The notes beneath the pieces were generated by a model that saw only the letters and a list, made by a program, of their open reading frames with translations, searched no databases and was not told where the DNA came from. Of a DNA stretch of 64,000 nucleotides, positions 35,801 to 47,500 are shown piece by piece. The stretch is from Campanula takesimana (lineage: Eukaryota; Streptophyta; Magnoliopsida; Asterales; Campanulaceae): the NCBI GenBank assembly GCA_026119855.1, contig JAOWBW010000027.1, forward strand, positions 3,016,623 to 3,080,622, read 5' to 3'. Position numbers and translations under genes: made by a program. Within the stretch, counting starts at the first letter, position 1. The number at the start of each line of letters is the position of its first letter.

Positions 35801-37944
35801 CAACAAAAGTGAACTTTGACCAAACATTAATGTAATCTAATTATCACAATAAAATTTAAAAAATTATTATTGGCAGATCACTAATGATTCATCAATCACA
35901 CTTTTTAGAATTTAAGTACGATGATTAAATTGACATTAATATTTGGTCAAAGTTCACTTGTATTGACCATACAAAGTCAAATGAGACTGTCTTTGTGGGG
36001 TGGAGGGAGTATGTAATAAAGTAAACCCTGATTAAAATATACCATAAACTCATCCAGACATAACAAAACGGATTCATCAGATATCTCCCCCGCAACAAAT
36101 TCAAGGGGATCTGCCACTCCATTGTGCCTCTGCATTGCGAAACAGTGTAACAATATACTTGAACCGCAGAGTCAGCATAAATATAACATGACCAACCTCA
36201 AAACAATCATGATTCATGTCTTCTCACATCAAGATCGCTATTCTATTATCTAGAGATCATTTTCTTCATATAAGAAAATGTCTAGAGCATTGTTTAGCAG
36301 AGTAGGCAAATTGCCCTATATTATTTTCAAAAGTTTGCAGTACCACTAGAAGCAGATTACCATACATGCAAAATAGGATAAAATAGTAGTCAAAATCTAA
36401 TCTGCCACAAATGTAATGACTAGCTTACATTTAAATTAAGATAAATGTTCTTACGTGCAAGCGAATCTGGACGTTCAGCATAAAATCATGAAAGTGGATC
36501 CTCTTTTTCCTCCAGTTGCAAGGCCTGAAACAATTCAAAATCCACTAAGTTAACTTCTGAATTAAGAGCTCTACTTCTTCATGAATCTTACTTGAAAATT
36601 TCCAATTCAACCCAACTGAAAATGAGAAAGCAAATTATAGCAAATTCTATGTGATGCGTACAGTTGATCGTAAAACAAATCCATCAACATAGTTTTTCCC
36701 GTGCCGACTCCTCCATATAGATAGAGTCCTTTCACAGGTGAGACATAAGACTGGGGCATTAAACGGGACCACAACCACCGACTCCTGAAACCGAGCGAAA
36801 CATTTTAGCCACAGTATCTTATGAAGAAAACAAGCATAAAGAAAACCGACAACTTTATTTACAAGGTAAGTAAGATATTACACTATTAAGTCTTGAACAT
36901 GAAGAAAAAGATTTACCTTCCGGATTTCTTGGAAGCAGCGTAACGATCCAAACGACAGACATCAGCTGAATCCACAAGCTCATCATAAAGCCTCTGAAGC
37001 TCTTTAACGGTGCCTACCTACATAATCATGGTAAGACCATCTTCTAATGATGCCCTTCATCCCAAAATGAATGTCCATTTTGGCAAAACAAAAAAAAAAA
37101 AAAAAAAAAATCCCAAAATGAATGCCCTTTTTTCTGGTGAAGTTACATTAAGCTCCTTGGTGATGATCATAATGTTTTAGTCTTACTCTTATACTAATAA
37201 TTTTATGTGGTGAGATCATTAAGGGTGTATGTGTATATGTATATATGCTTCAAAAATTGCATAGATCTCAACTTCCTTAAATTCTCCTAACACTCAAAAA
37301 TGGATATTTAATTTTGGACAGAGGGAGTAAATGAAAAGTGGATAGCTTATTGATCAGGATAATGGAATAGATAAGTTCATTACTAGTCCATACTAAGAAT
37401 TACTTGAAAGCAATTTAACGACGTCATATAGTTGAAGTGAATACAATCGCAGTTTTAATTCATAATTTCCAAGTCTTGTAACCTAAAAATGAGAGTTCAA
37501 TTACGTTTTTCATCCACGAATAAAATGATTTCCATACCTGACAATTATCACCATCCATAAGTTCTCCCGCCTTGAGTCTACGCTCATACTCCACTAGTGG
37601 TCCTGCTCTGTTTGCTTCTGATACATAATCAACAACAAAAGAAATAAGTACAAAGAACAAACACATCTCCATTTCTATGATAACGAATAGAAAAAGAAAA
37701 ATAGAAGCATTGCAAATTTCATACCTCCAACACTAGCTTTAGCAGCATCAGTAGACAAAGCTCTTGAAACCATATATGAGGAGTGTCCACACCTACAAAT
37801 ATCGGCATTGTACAAACATTTGTGGAGAGATCCAGTATTTCTGTCCACCAATTGCTTTTTCGCTAATTCACCATAGATTTTATATCCTCGATGCTGAAGA
37901 GCTGATTGAATTTGTCGAACGGACCGGACAAATGTTCTCCTCAT
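32855..37944 (-). CDS. AFG1L: AFG1-like mitochondrial AAA ATPase (LACE1/AFG1L family)
   Basis: Fourteen exons on the minus strand: 37944-37725, 37617-37538, 37017-36917, 36784-36662, 36524-36455, 36129-36043, 35682-35617, 34967-34875, 34765-34709, 34587-34459, 34174-34084, 33757-33669, 33445-33252, 32954-32855 (stop 32857-32855). All are GT-AG, phases match, total 499 aa, full family length. The Arg-rich N-terminus (MRRTFVRSVRQIQSAL) fits a mitochondrial presequence. Walker A GGVGTGKT about 158-165, Walker B LLCLDEF 220-226, sensor-like VATSNR 252-257; C-terminal APRTSSRSRKNDESDLCVDN is typical. Family members act at the inner membrane in turnover of respiratory subunits (yeast, human work). 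Start is the ATG 37944; the TTG upstream is ignored. Seven introns carry MITEs, yet no exon is damaged. Confidence 0.95.
33022..33150. mobile_element. Stowaway MITE in AFG1 last intron
   Basis: ACTCCTTCCGTCCCAATTGA and TTTCAATTGGGACGGAGAGA; 129 bp, well-preserved inverted arms, between exons 13 and 14. Confidence 0.85.
33785..34025. mobile_element. Stowaway MITE in AFG1 intron 11
   Basis: ACTCCCTCAATCCGAAAAAT at left, ACTTTCCGGGACAGAGGGAG at right. Inner arms contain CGTCGTTATTACGAATGAAC and its inverted partner, a subfamily shared with the copies at 12580 and 35001. Confidence 0.85.
34226..34416. mobile_element. Stowaway MITE in AFG1 intron 10
   Basis: CTCCCTCCATCCCATAATAA and ATTTTAGGACGGAGGGAGTA; about 190 bp, 52 bp upstream of exon 11 in gene direction. 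Confidence 0.85.
35001..35252. mobile_element. Stowaway MITE in AFG1 intron 7 (first of a pair)
   Basis: ACTCCCTGTGTCCGGTAATA and TTATTCAGGGACAGAGGGAG. The right end is joined directly to the next MITE, sharing the TACT junction. Confidence 0.85.
35250..35540. mobile_element. Stowaway-like MITE in AFG1 intron 7 (second of a pair)
   Basis: ACTCCCTCCGGCCACAAATA and TATTTGTGGCCCGAGGGAGT. Its inner ends (GGCCACAAATATAAGCAA) differ from the other copies, a separate subfamily. It abuts the 35001 copy with no spacer. Confidence 0.85.
35761..36012. mobile_element. Stowaway MITE in AFG1 intron 6
   Basis: ACTCCCTCCGTCCGAAATCC and CTTTGTGGGGTGGAGGGAGT; about 250 bp with inner TTGGTCAAAGTTCAC arms. It ends only 31 bp from the 3' border of exon 6. 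Confidence 0.85.
37050..37330. mobile_element. Stowaway-like MITE in AFG1 intron 2
   Basis: TGCCCTTCATCCCAAAATGA and TTAATTTTGGACAGAGGGAG; a CCCAAAATGAATGCCC block inside suggests a partial nested second copy. Confidence 0.7.
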
Positions 37945-38810
37945 CTTCAATCCAGGAGCGATGTAAAATTAAAAAAATTTAATCACCCAAATCAGGAGTG
38001 GCCCACCAGTATGTAAATTGCACTAAGCTCAGTATATATTAGCTGTTACAAATTATTATACTCCCTCCGTCCCATACTTATCACTACTCATTTCCATTTT
38101 AGGCGTCCCATACTTATTGCTACTTACCTAAAATGTTCACTTTTCTCTCTCCTATTCACTCACAACAACTATCCATTAACTTATTTTCTCTCTCCTACCA
38201 CTCACAATACTTACTTTTCCAACATATTTTCATAATCCCCGTGCACTCTCGTTTAGTAGCAATAAGTATGAGACGGATGGAGTACACTGTAACTGTCTGT
38301 AAGCACATTTCAAGGAACAGATATCATATCAATTTCATTACCAATTTAATAATCTATACTAGTAGTAACAGAAAAAAAATCATTAAAATCAATAACTCGG
38401 GATGAAAATGTCATAAAGTGGGGATAACCGAAACAAAAATCATGCTTACAAAATTAGGCAATTGACTGAAAACTTTTTCCTCATTCAAGAAAATTTGCAA
38501 TACGCGAACCAATTACTAATTAGAAGAAACAAAATAACCAGATATTGTTCAAATTTTACATACCAGAATTGGGTGATTGTATAAAAGAGTTATCTTCAAA
38601 ACTCCAAATATTCAAAATTCAGCCAAATGAAGGGGAAGCGGGAAAATCAGTTGAAGTTAAGATTAGGGTTATGTACAAATCGACTGAAAAGGGGTAAACA
38701 AGTGAAATACTTTCTCTCCCGGAGCTCTGGGAAACGGGGAGAGAGAAAGGGAGAAAAAGATTGTGGGAAGGGGAAGATTAAAATGGGATCGGGGCGATTT
38801 GATAGTTTGT
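37945..38810 (-). promoter_or_regulatory. 5' UTR and promoter region of the AFG1-like gene
   Basis: Upstream of the ATG at 37944 the minus strand has a likely 5' UTR intron: a donor TCTG|GTATGTAAA near 38565 and ATTGAAG just before the ATG. Further upstream (38640-38800) is a pyrimidine-rich leader (CTCTCTCCCC). The proposed UTR intron carries a MITE at 38059-38284. Inference only; no transcript data. Confidence 0.4.
38059..38284. mobile_element. Stowaway MITE upstream of the AFG1-like gene
   Basis: ACTCCCTCCGTCCCATACTT and AATAAGTATGAGACGGATGG; the inner sequence repeats the CCCATACTTATTGCTAC block. Confidence 0.85.
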
Positions 38811-40189
38811 TGACTTTTTATCCTCAGCAACTCCTAAATTGTTGACTTGGATTGTTTGTTGTTGTTGTTTTTTCTTAAATAACTTAGTTGATGGTGGTTG
38901 GGCTCTCATAATTTAGGGTCGACAAAACCCCCAATACTCATAAACAAGTAAATTTGGGTTTTATCTCAGTCATCATATTGATAATTAGCACCAAAAGAAA
39001 TGTTCAACAGGACTTATATAACTTGTAATCAAGCTGCCAAATCAGTAATTAGCACAAAAAAAAATGTCCAGCAGGAGTTACATAATTTATCACCAAGCTG
39101 CTACTCCCACCACTCGAACACAAAACTTCTCCTACCATCCCTTACCTCTATCGTCGAGCTACCTCTTTGGGGGCATGTTTGGATTTTTTTAGTACGACAT
39201 TGCACATTATTCGTATATTCATTGATGCCTTATTTTATTGTATTGTACTTCCTTCATCCCATTTAGATTGATCATTTTGATTTTTTCAGTCAACACAAGT
39301 AATTTTTGATCAAATACTACTGTCAATCTTGTTATTTTAGTGAAATTCTAAAATTTATTATTGATAAATAATTAAGTGAGGTGTTGATAAATAAAGTCAA
39401 ACATGATCAATATACTACCTCCGTCCCAACTCAATACGCATCTTTACTGTTTGGCACAATATTTAAGGAGAGATTATTTATATTCAAAAGTATTGTGAGT
39501 GGAGAATAATGAGTGGTTGGGAGGAAGAAAGAGAATGAGTGGAGAATAATGAGTGGTTGAGAGGAAGAAAGAGAATGAGTGGAGAATAATGAGTGGTTGG
39601 GAGGAAGAGAGAGAATGAGTGGAAGATTATAAAAATAATAAAAAACTTTCCTTTTTTGGATTGTGCACATATCAACGACACCCACTTAAAAGGTAAGTGT
39701 GCACATTGAGCTGGGACGGAGGTAGTAAATGAGACGTATGGTGTACAATAAATTAAATCACATGGGCCATATGAATTGCACCTGAAGCACGTGAAGAGCA
39801 CATGCTACGAGCCTGTATAAAGAGAGTTTGTCTTCTTGAAGAGGTGTCAATGATTGAAGAATTTTCTATTGCTTAGTTTATCTTAGTTTAGTTTTCAAAG
39901 TTGTAATTTCATTTCTGTTCTGTAATTTAATTACCAAAAAATAAAAAAAACCGTCTAAAAAAATAGTCTTTGCTTTGCTCATGATTTCGTGAATTGCTCT
40001 ATTGATTTGAGTGAGCTAGTTCATCTAATCTCTCAAATTTATCATTGTTGAATTTATACTTGTTCTTAGAGTTGAGCGCGTTACAATTGTCTTTATTACA
40101 ATGACAGTGTTTGAAATGCAAAACGAGTGGAACTAATTTGGTGGGTAACTATATAAATTTCCAATAAACTTTCCTAAATATAAAATTCA
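38811..40189. other. Intergenic spacer between AFG1-like and TMEM208-like genes
   Basis: No gene seen. It holds MITE material at 39246-39728 and a simple-repeat block, then AT-rich sequence up to Helitron-2. The two flanking genes are divergently transcribed. Confidence 0.5.
39246..39728. mobile_element. Two adjoining Stowaway-like MITEs
   Basis: A first copy runs from CTTCCTTCATCCCATTTAGA (39249) to about 39414; a second runs ACTACCTCCGTCCCAACTCA (39414) to GAGCTGGGACGGAGGTAGTA (39728). The second contains three tandem copies of a 51-bp unit (GAGAATAATGAGTGGTTG) at 39500-39620. Confidence 0.75.
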
Positions 40190-40992
40190 CTAGCGGGTAA
40201 CCCGTGCTGTGCACGGGAAACCAATACTATGTCTTAAAAATATTTTAACTATAGTTAACTAATATAGTAATCATCATTTTAACTAATACTATTAATAATA
40301 AAAATTATCTATATGATTACTATTATTATAATAACTATTATAATTAATTAATACTATTGATAGTAATAGTCAATATATTGATAGTAATAGTCAATATATA
40401 TTAATAGCAATGATTAATCTATATAATAATAATTATTAATATAATTATTATAATAAAATAATATTATTAATAATAATAGTTAATTGATATAGTAACTATT
40501 ATGATTAATTAATAATCTAACTTATATAATAACTATTATAATTAACTAATACTAATAATAGTAATAGTTAATATATGTAGCCTATTATAGTTAACCAATA
40601 TTATTAATAGTAAAAAATAACTTATAAAGTAACTATTATGGTTAACTAATACTATTAATAGTAATAATTAACTTATATAGTTAACTAATACTATTAATAG
40701 TAATATTTAACTTGTATTGTAACTAATATTGTTAACTAATACTATTAATAGTAATGGTTAACTTATACTATTAATAGTAATAGTTAACTTATACTAGTAA
40801 TAGTAATAGTTAACTCATATAATTACTAATATGATTAACTAATAGTATTAGCTAAGAATGAGAATATCAAAAGTCATTACATTTTAGGATGATGTTGATG
40901 TGGCTTCTCCAAATTCAAGCTTTTACTAAAACATGTACACATGTCAAACCCACAACTCTCCTCACCAACTTTAATATATATATATATATAGA
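40190..40992 (-). mobile_element. Helitron-2, non-autonomous, upstream of TMEM208
   Basis: Minus-strand 5' end TCTATATATATATATA at 40992 after A; 3' hairpin CCCGTGC-ACA-GCACGGG, then TTACCCG and CTAG before T at 40190. 803 bp. The interior is mostly (TTAATAGTAATAGTTAAC)-type AT repeats. Same family as Helitron-1. It ends 220 bp before the TMEM208 ATG, so it lies at or in the promoter. Confidence 0.8.
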
Positions 40993-41212
40993 TTTTTTGT
41001 TGTCATTAGGGACTAGGGACTAGATAGCATAAACGGGGACGGGCTCGTACCTACACACGGTGACAAGAGCAACAAAACGACGGCACTGTCAACGCTGGTA
41101 GTTTACTTTCTCATTTGTCCACTCGTCTTTAGCTTCTGAAATTCTGATCAGTTCGCCGGAGCTAGGGTTTTCAAAATTATCCCAATTCAAGTACGAAATC
41201 CAATAGATAGAG
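40993..41212 (+). promoter_or_regulatory. Probable core promoter and 5' UTR of the TMEM208-like gene
   Basis: The only non-transposon sequence between Helitron-2 and the ATG. It is GC-richer, includes CGACGGCACTG and CTCCGGAGC-like text, and has no obvious TATA box. Assignment is by position. Confidence 0.4.
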
Positions 41213-44200
41213 ATGGCAAATCAAGGGGCCAAAAAGCGAAAGGAGGAGAACACTCGTCACATGAGGAATCTCCTTCGCCTAATCATCGCCTGCAACGTAC
41301 GTTTTCAATAATTACTATCAATTTTTTTTCTTTGTTGTTCACGATCATGGATTCTAGTTATCGATTCTGTGGAAAGTTCCATGGAATCACATAGCGGTGT
41401 TATGTTTCCAGTTCAGTAGTTAGGAAAATGAAAATTCTACTCAATTTAATTCACTTCAATTCTTGCAATATCTTAGTAACCAACAAAAGTTTATGCTTTT
41501 GTCTGTGCTGGATCCCCAAATTGGACTCGAATTAATTGGAAATGAACTCATAGCATGCACTACAATTATTAATTATAATTGAAAAAGGGAGAACGAGTAG
41601 TAATACTTTTTCATCTATCCCAAAATTAGTGCCATTTTTCAAGGATTTAAAGCGATTGTGTTTTAAGCAACTTTAGTAGCACATGTAAGCAAATTTGCTT
41701 GGTATCCACCTTATAGCACTGGAAATGGACATCTGGTAACGATGAATATGGCAAGTTCACTAGAGAACTATTTCGGGACTTAGGGAGTATGTATCGAGTA
41801 ATAAGAAATTCCATTTTACATGGATTTGAGATCGAGCCGTTTTTGTTTTCTGAGATTTTCAAACAAAAAAGGAGATGTGCGTATGATAAGAGTGTCTGTT
41901 TGTATGTATGTGTTGTAAATTGGGGATCAGCGTAGAGTGAAAAGACATTGAACGCTTCGGAAGTGGAAGTACTATGACATTAGGATCATATAACTGTTCT
42001 TTTGTTTAAGGATTACATGAATTTGGTGTCCAATGTAATATCCCTTTTGTGGCCATTCAATAATTTAGATTAGCTTGCTGTCATATTCACTTTATGTGGG
42101 CACTCATTGCACTTTTAACATGGAGTTTGATGATCTCAGTAGAGTCCGGCTTGAAACATAATACATAGTTTTCATGAAGTGGAAGATTTATGGAGGTTTG
42201 TGGGCATCAGCACTCTCTGCATATTTTATAAGAGGTGAAAATTTACTATGGAGAAAATATGTTGAGCGCCATGGGTTTATGGTTAATGAGATGTGGGAAT
42301 GAGATTTTGGGTGCAATGTTCTCTGTCAGATTGAGGATTTCATCTCATATGTAAGTTTGGAATCAGCAGTTTTAATATGATGTAAGGTATGAGTTTTATT
42401 GGTGTATACACTTTTGGAAAGCTCTTAGTACTGATGCTCCTATGGTCGCTTTCCATCTCATCAATAGCCGAGTCTCCATAATATGTTTTTTTTTCCAGCC
42501 CTCATATAAATTGGTAATGACGCAATGTGATAAAAAGGGCCTAAGATATTTAAATATATTAACTTGAATTCGTCTTCTCTGGATAGCTAGTATCCTCATA
42601 TGTGCTTAAAATTTAAATCTGTTTGGGGGGTGGGTGGGGAAGCGGAATTTGGAAACATGTTGAAAGGCCTATCTGTATTTTTTTCATCGGTTGCAAAAGC
42701 GGGATAATAAGATAGTATTTCTGTTTGTGTTCCTTTTCTTAGGGAGGCGCGGGGGCGGGTGAGGACGCCCCTTCTTTGTTGAAGTCCATCCTCTTAGAGT
42801 ACTACTTCTTGTATGTCGAAGAAAACTAATGTACTATTAGATATTTTGTATTATTTTATTTCAATTGCTTAGATTGTATGGCATCTCATGTTATAGTAAT
42901 GTTATGTTCCTCTTGTTACTAATAATTTGCAGGCACGGATTAGCAATGCCTCAAATGAACCATACTTTTAGAACATAGCTCTAATCCAATCAGGTGTCTG
43001 ATTATGACCTTGGCGATTGGTGGTCGTTTTATTCTTTAAAGCTAGTTTATTTACTTTATTTTGTTGACTGCTTGGGATATTCTGTCATTTAATGCTATAT
43101 AGTTGATATTCTAAGCTGCTGTATGTAGGTTATCTATCTCTTGGTGAGGGCCGGAATATTCTATTCTACTTTTAGGTGGAAGCATTGGGTTGGCCTAATA
43201 TTTACTTCTTTTGCCTACTTTATTCCCTATCAACAACTTGCTGCAATGGCAAAACCCGCTTATACTGATGATGGGGAACTTTTAGATGGTGGATTCGACA
43301 TGAGCACTGGTGGAGCTTGTGGGTAAGCATTCTATCATGGTATTACCTCCAGTCATGATTGCACCTCGATTGTACTCTTAACATGCACTATTGCCTTAGC
43401 GAATGCAAATAGCAGTGTTTGACTTGATGATGATTATGTCAAACATGTAGAATTCTTGTGGTGAAAAATATTCAGAAAAAGTACATATGCAATTGTTTTA
43501 TTTTCAATGCACTAGATGGGTGGGGTAAACTTTTGGTAGGTTTCAAGCATCAAGGTGCTTATAAATGCTATCAATTGGAACCAGGGAAATGCAGTTACCT
43601 TTTCACTCTGAATTTCATTCTCGTTTGCTTGTTTTAATGTCCAATATACTGTTAGTCTTTCTAGACTTTATTAGTTGTAGAGAAGAGTGTTGCTCTCTGC
43701 CTCTCAGAAGAGCTTCTAACACGTACGTGCTTGTTGGATGATTTAGGGAAAGTTGAAGCCTAATAAGTCGAATCCTGCAATCTGGTGGTTGAATCACGGA
43801 CAAAATATGTTTATCCCCCTCAAGTATACCATCAATCCCACTTTGTACTCCCGTTTGAAAAGTGGGTCTGTTTGGTATTTTAATTTTGAAATTGTCCCAT
43901 TTTGCCCCCTCCGTCAAATAGACGTTAAAAAAACTAACAGAACATGTCATGTGCATGTCACATGATGGGTATTTACGTATTTTTATGTAAACTACTTCGA
44001 AACGACGTCGTATTGGGGGAAACAAGCCTAAAAAAGTGAAAAAAAATAGGAAAAAGAAAAAAGAGTGAATCTCAGCATAAGCTTTAGCTCCACCCTTATT
44101 CCGCTCCAGAATACCAGCCATTCACCTCTTCCCCTTCCCATCACCATGGTTTCCCCTAATCTTCCACCTTCTTCATCTCCTTCACTTCCCCCAATTGTTT

Positions 44201-44557
44201 TCCCACAGTTTCAATCAAATCCCATCCAAATTCATTTCCCCAAATTCTAGTCCCATTCCTTAAGTCCGGCCAACCAATTCACGTCACCAGCCTTCTTCAT
44301 CTCCTGCGTCTCCGGCGACCACGGCAAGGCAGCTGAAGGCTAGAAGGAACAAGATATGGGTCAGATCCCTCCCATATCCTTCTTCCACCTAACCCCACCC
44401 AAATATCCTACCATCTTCCCCCACTTGTCTCAGATCCGACACCAAAATCATCTGGGTTTTTGATTTTTTTTTTTTTTTTAAATCCCAAATATCGTTTTCA
44501 TTCTCACACTCTAGTTCTTCTCGTGATGCTATGGAAGTCCAGAATGTTTGCAACTTT

Positions 44558-44590
<33 letters not shown>

Positions 44591-47500
44591 TTTAATTTGA
44601 GAACGATGAAATAGAATCAGTGTTGGAAATTGTTTGTATGGTGGCGGCGTCGGGTGTGGAGGTGGGGCAGTGGTGGTGATGGGGAGGCGGTGCTGAAGTT
44701 TGATTCTGTTTGAGAGGGATGCAATAAATTTGACGTTTATGCCCTTAACTTTTCTACTAAAATAACAAAAATGCCCATCACATGGCATGCACGTGACTGA
44801 TTTCGTTAGCTTTTTTAACGTCCGTTAGTGCTGGGCGGTAAAGTGAGACGATTTTAAAATTAAAGTACCAAACAAACCCATTTTTCAAACGGGGGTGCAA
44901 AGTGGGATTGGTGGTATTCTTGAGGGGGGTAAACGTATTTTGGCCTTGAATCACATCACCTCTTAGCTCTATTTATTGATTCGATTTTGAAATGAGGTTG
45001 TAACTGTATTCTGATAAGGGGATGAATGGCAAGTGCTATTGAGGAGGATTAACAAAAAGCCTGACCATTTTGGCCTTGGTTGGCAGATGGACTGCTTATT
45101 GACTTTCATCATCCACATCTCGTATATGTTTAATAATCTTTTTCGGCACTTGCTTTAGTATTCACCGCGTCCCCTCTTGGTCTCTTAATGTTTTGTTGAT
45201 GGATAGTGCATTCTTCCGACCTAATTCTAATTGGGAATGCACATGCTATGTGAAGCTTTCGAGCTCTATTAGGGGCTGTATTTGCATCTTAAAAAGTTGA
45301 TTGTGATATCTATCAAACTAGATTAGGGCTTGCTTTTCTTGTCTTGTTCTAGTAATTAAGAGTTCTGTTTATCCATTCGATTAGTAGATGATTAAGTTTG
45401 ATGGCTTTGAACCAATAATTTTCATTATTCTGCTTTGTTGTTTGAGGTCAGAGCATAGTTATTAAAGGCCCAAGGCGCACCATGGCGCAAAAGGTGAGCC
45501 CGGAGCCTAGGCGCAAGGCGCAAGGCGGGCGCGCGCCCGAGAGACGAAGCACAAAAAAATGCCTTAAAATATTCAAAATATAGAAGCATAAAAGAAACAA
45601 GCATAAATAGATGTTCTAACAAGCATAAAGAGAAGTTCTAACACAAGGACTCTTAAGTCTAATTATTGTTGGGGAAACTGATCATAGTTATTTCATGGCA
45701 AATGCAACACACAATGACACAAGCTGATAGTACTTTCATTAAAATGTTTTTTTTTTTAAATCATTCATTTAGGTAAAGAAAAGTAAAATGTCCAGTATCA
45801 TATTGTTCATTTCGTAATGCAGCATAGAGAAAATGAAAAATAAGATAAAAAAAGATAACAGGAAATAGGAAAAAGATAACTGGAAAAAGAAAAAAGGTAA
45901 CTGGAAATCAGAAAAAAGATAACTAGAAGTCTGGAAAAAGAAAAAGCTGTTGCCGGAAGGTCGCCTGAGGTAGTAGGAGGTCGCAGGAAGTCGCCGGAGG
46001 TCGCCGGAGGTCGATTGAAGGAGTCGCCTACTCTTATATAGAGTAATCGTGCGTGTACGGAGAGGGTCGTGGGAGAGGAAGAGGGTATTAGGTTTAATTA
46101 GAATGTAGATGACGGTCAATTTCCGTGTCCGGACATCAGCGCCTCGCCTAGCGGAAAAAATCCCCGAGATCGCGCCTCGCCTCGCCTCGCGCCTAGGCGC
46201 GCCTTTAATAACTATGGGTCAGAGTGTGAGACGAGACTTAGGTTGTTTGAGGTTGATGTACTGGAATTATTGGTGAAATGCATATAGCACATCAACATGT
46301 CATAGTTCTCTTTGTGTAGAAGTATATTATACTCCCTCTGTCCCAGAAAAGGGAGTCATACTTCTGATTTTCATCTGTCCCAAAAAAGTCACATTTCTAG
46401 AAAAGGAACATTTTTAGTGCAATTTTAAGAAGATACAAGCAAGTAAAGTACATCCTTAAAAGGTTTGTCATATGTACAATGCAAGTATTTTTTTTTGGGT
46501 TAGGAGTAATATTTATCTAGAATGTCTGTGTTTCCAACTTTAATTAATAGGATTACCCAATTGCCCGAGTGACTCATCTTTCCTATGATATTTCATGCAA
46601 AAAACATATTACATGTATATAAATGAGATTTAATTGCTCTGTCTTCCTTGTTGGTTCACATTATTTTATTCCATTTCTTCTAGCTAAGTGTCATGTCCTC
46701 CTTATTATCCAGTGTTCTTTTGCCTTTTGCATCTTGTAGAGGTTGAAATATTGGTATCTTGGGTTTCAAGATTTGCTGATTTGCATGAAAATGAATCACG
46801 AAGAATCTGTCCACGTAAAATGCTATATTATTAAATTACATAATTGTTCGAAATGCTTATGTTGGTGTTTTATACACATTTTTCGTTAAGCAGCTCTTTG
46901 GTAATGAAGAATCATGGGAACATTTACAATTCAAGAGAACTTTGCTTTGATCTGACTGCATCTTGTTTTTCTTCTTTTTGTAGTATGTAATCAAATCGTC
47001 TTATCTTGCTGCTTAATATTCTTGCAGATATTTACATGACATAATATACATTACAAGCTTCGTGCAACTCAGTTCCACCATCTCTGATAAGTTTTGGTAC
47101 ATATATTTAGTGGTAAGTTCTGTTCTCTTATATATATATATATATGTGTGTGTGTGAGCATGAGCATAGCACAGAAGTCACTCTTCTGGATTGTATATAG
47201 AACAAGGGAATTTCTTAGGTAGTAACAGTTTTGCTAGAAATTACAAGTCGTTTTGTTTTTTGTCATTAGCTAATTAAAGAGAAGAGTTAATGAAAGAAGC
47301 AATGGTCAAGATTTACTTTAGGAAGTCACGACATGCTTGGTCTGAATTACGGTCACATACAATGTCTATATCTAGTTCTTAGTTAACCTCAAAGTTGATC
47401 AGTCTCTTTTAATATGCGTCAGATTACATTGGATTGTGGTGACTTCTATGATCTAAGAGCTTTTCCACCTGTTTATCATGTAAGATTAGAGGATTATGAT

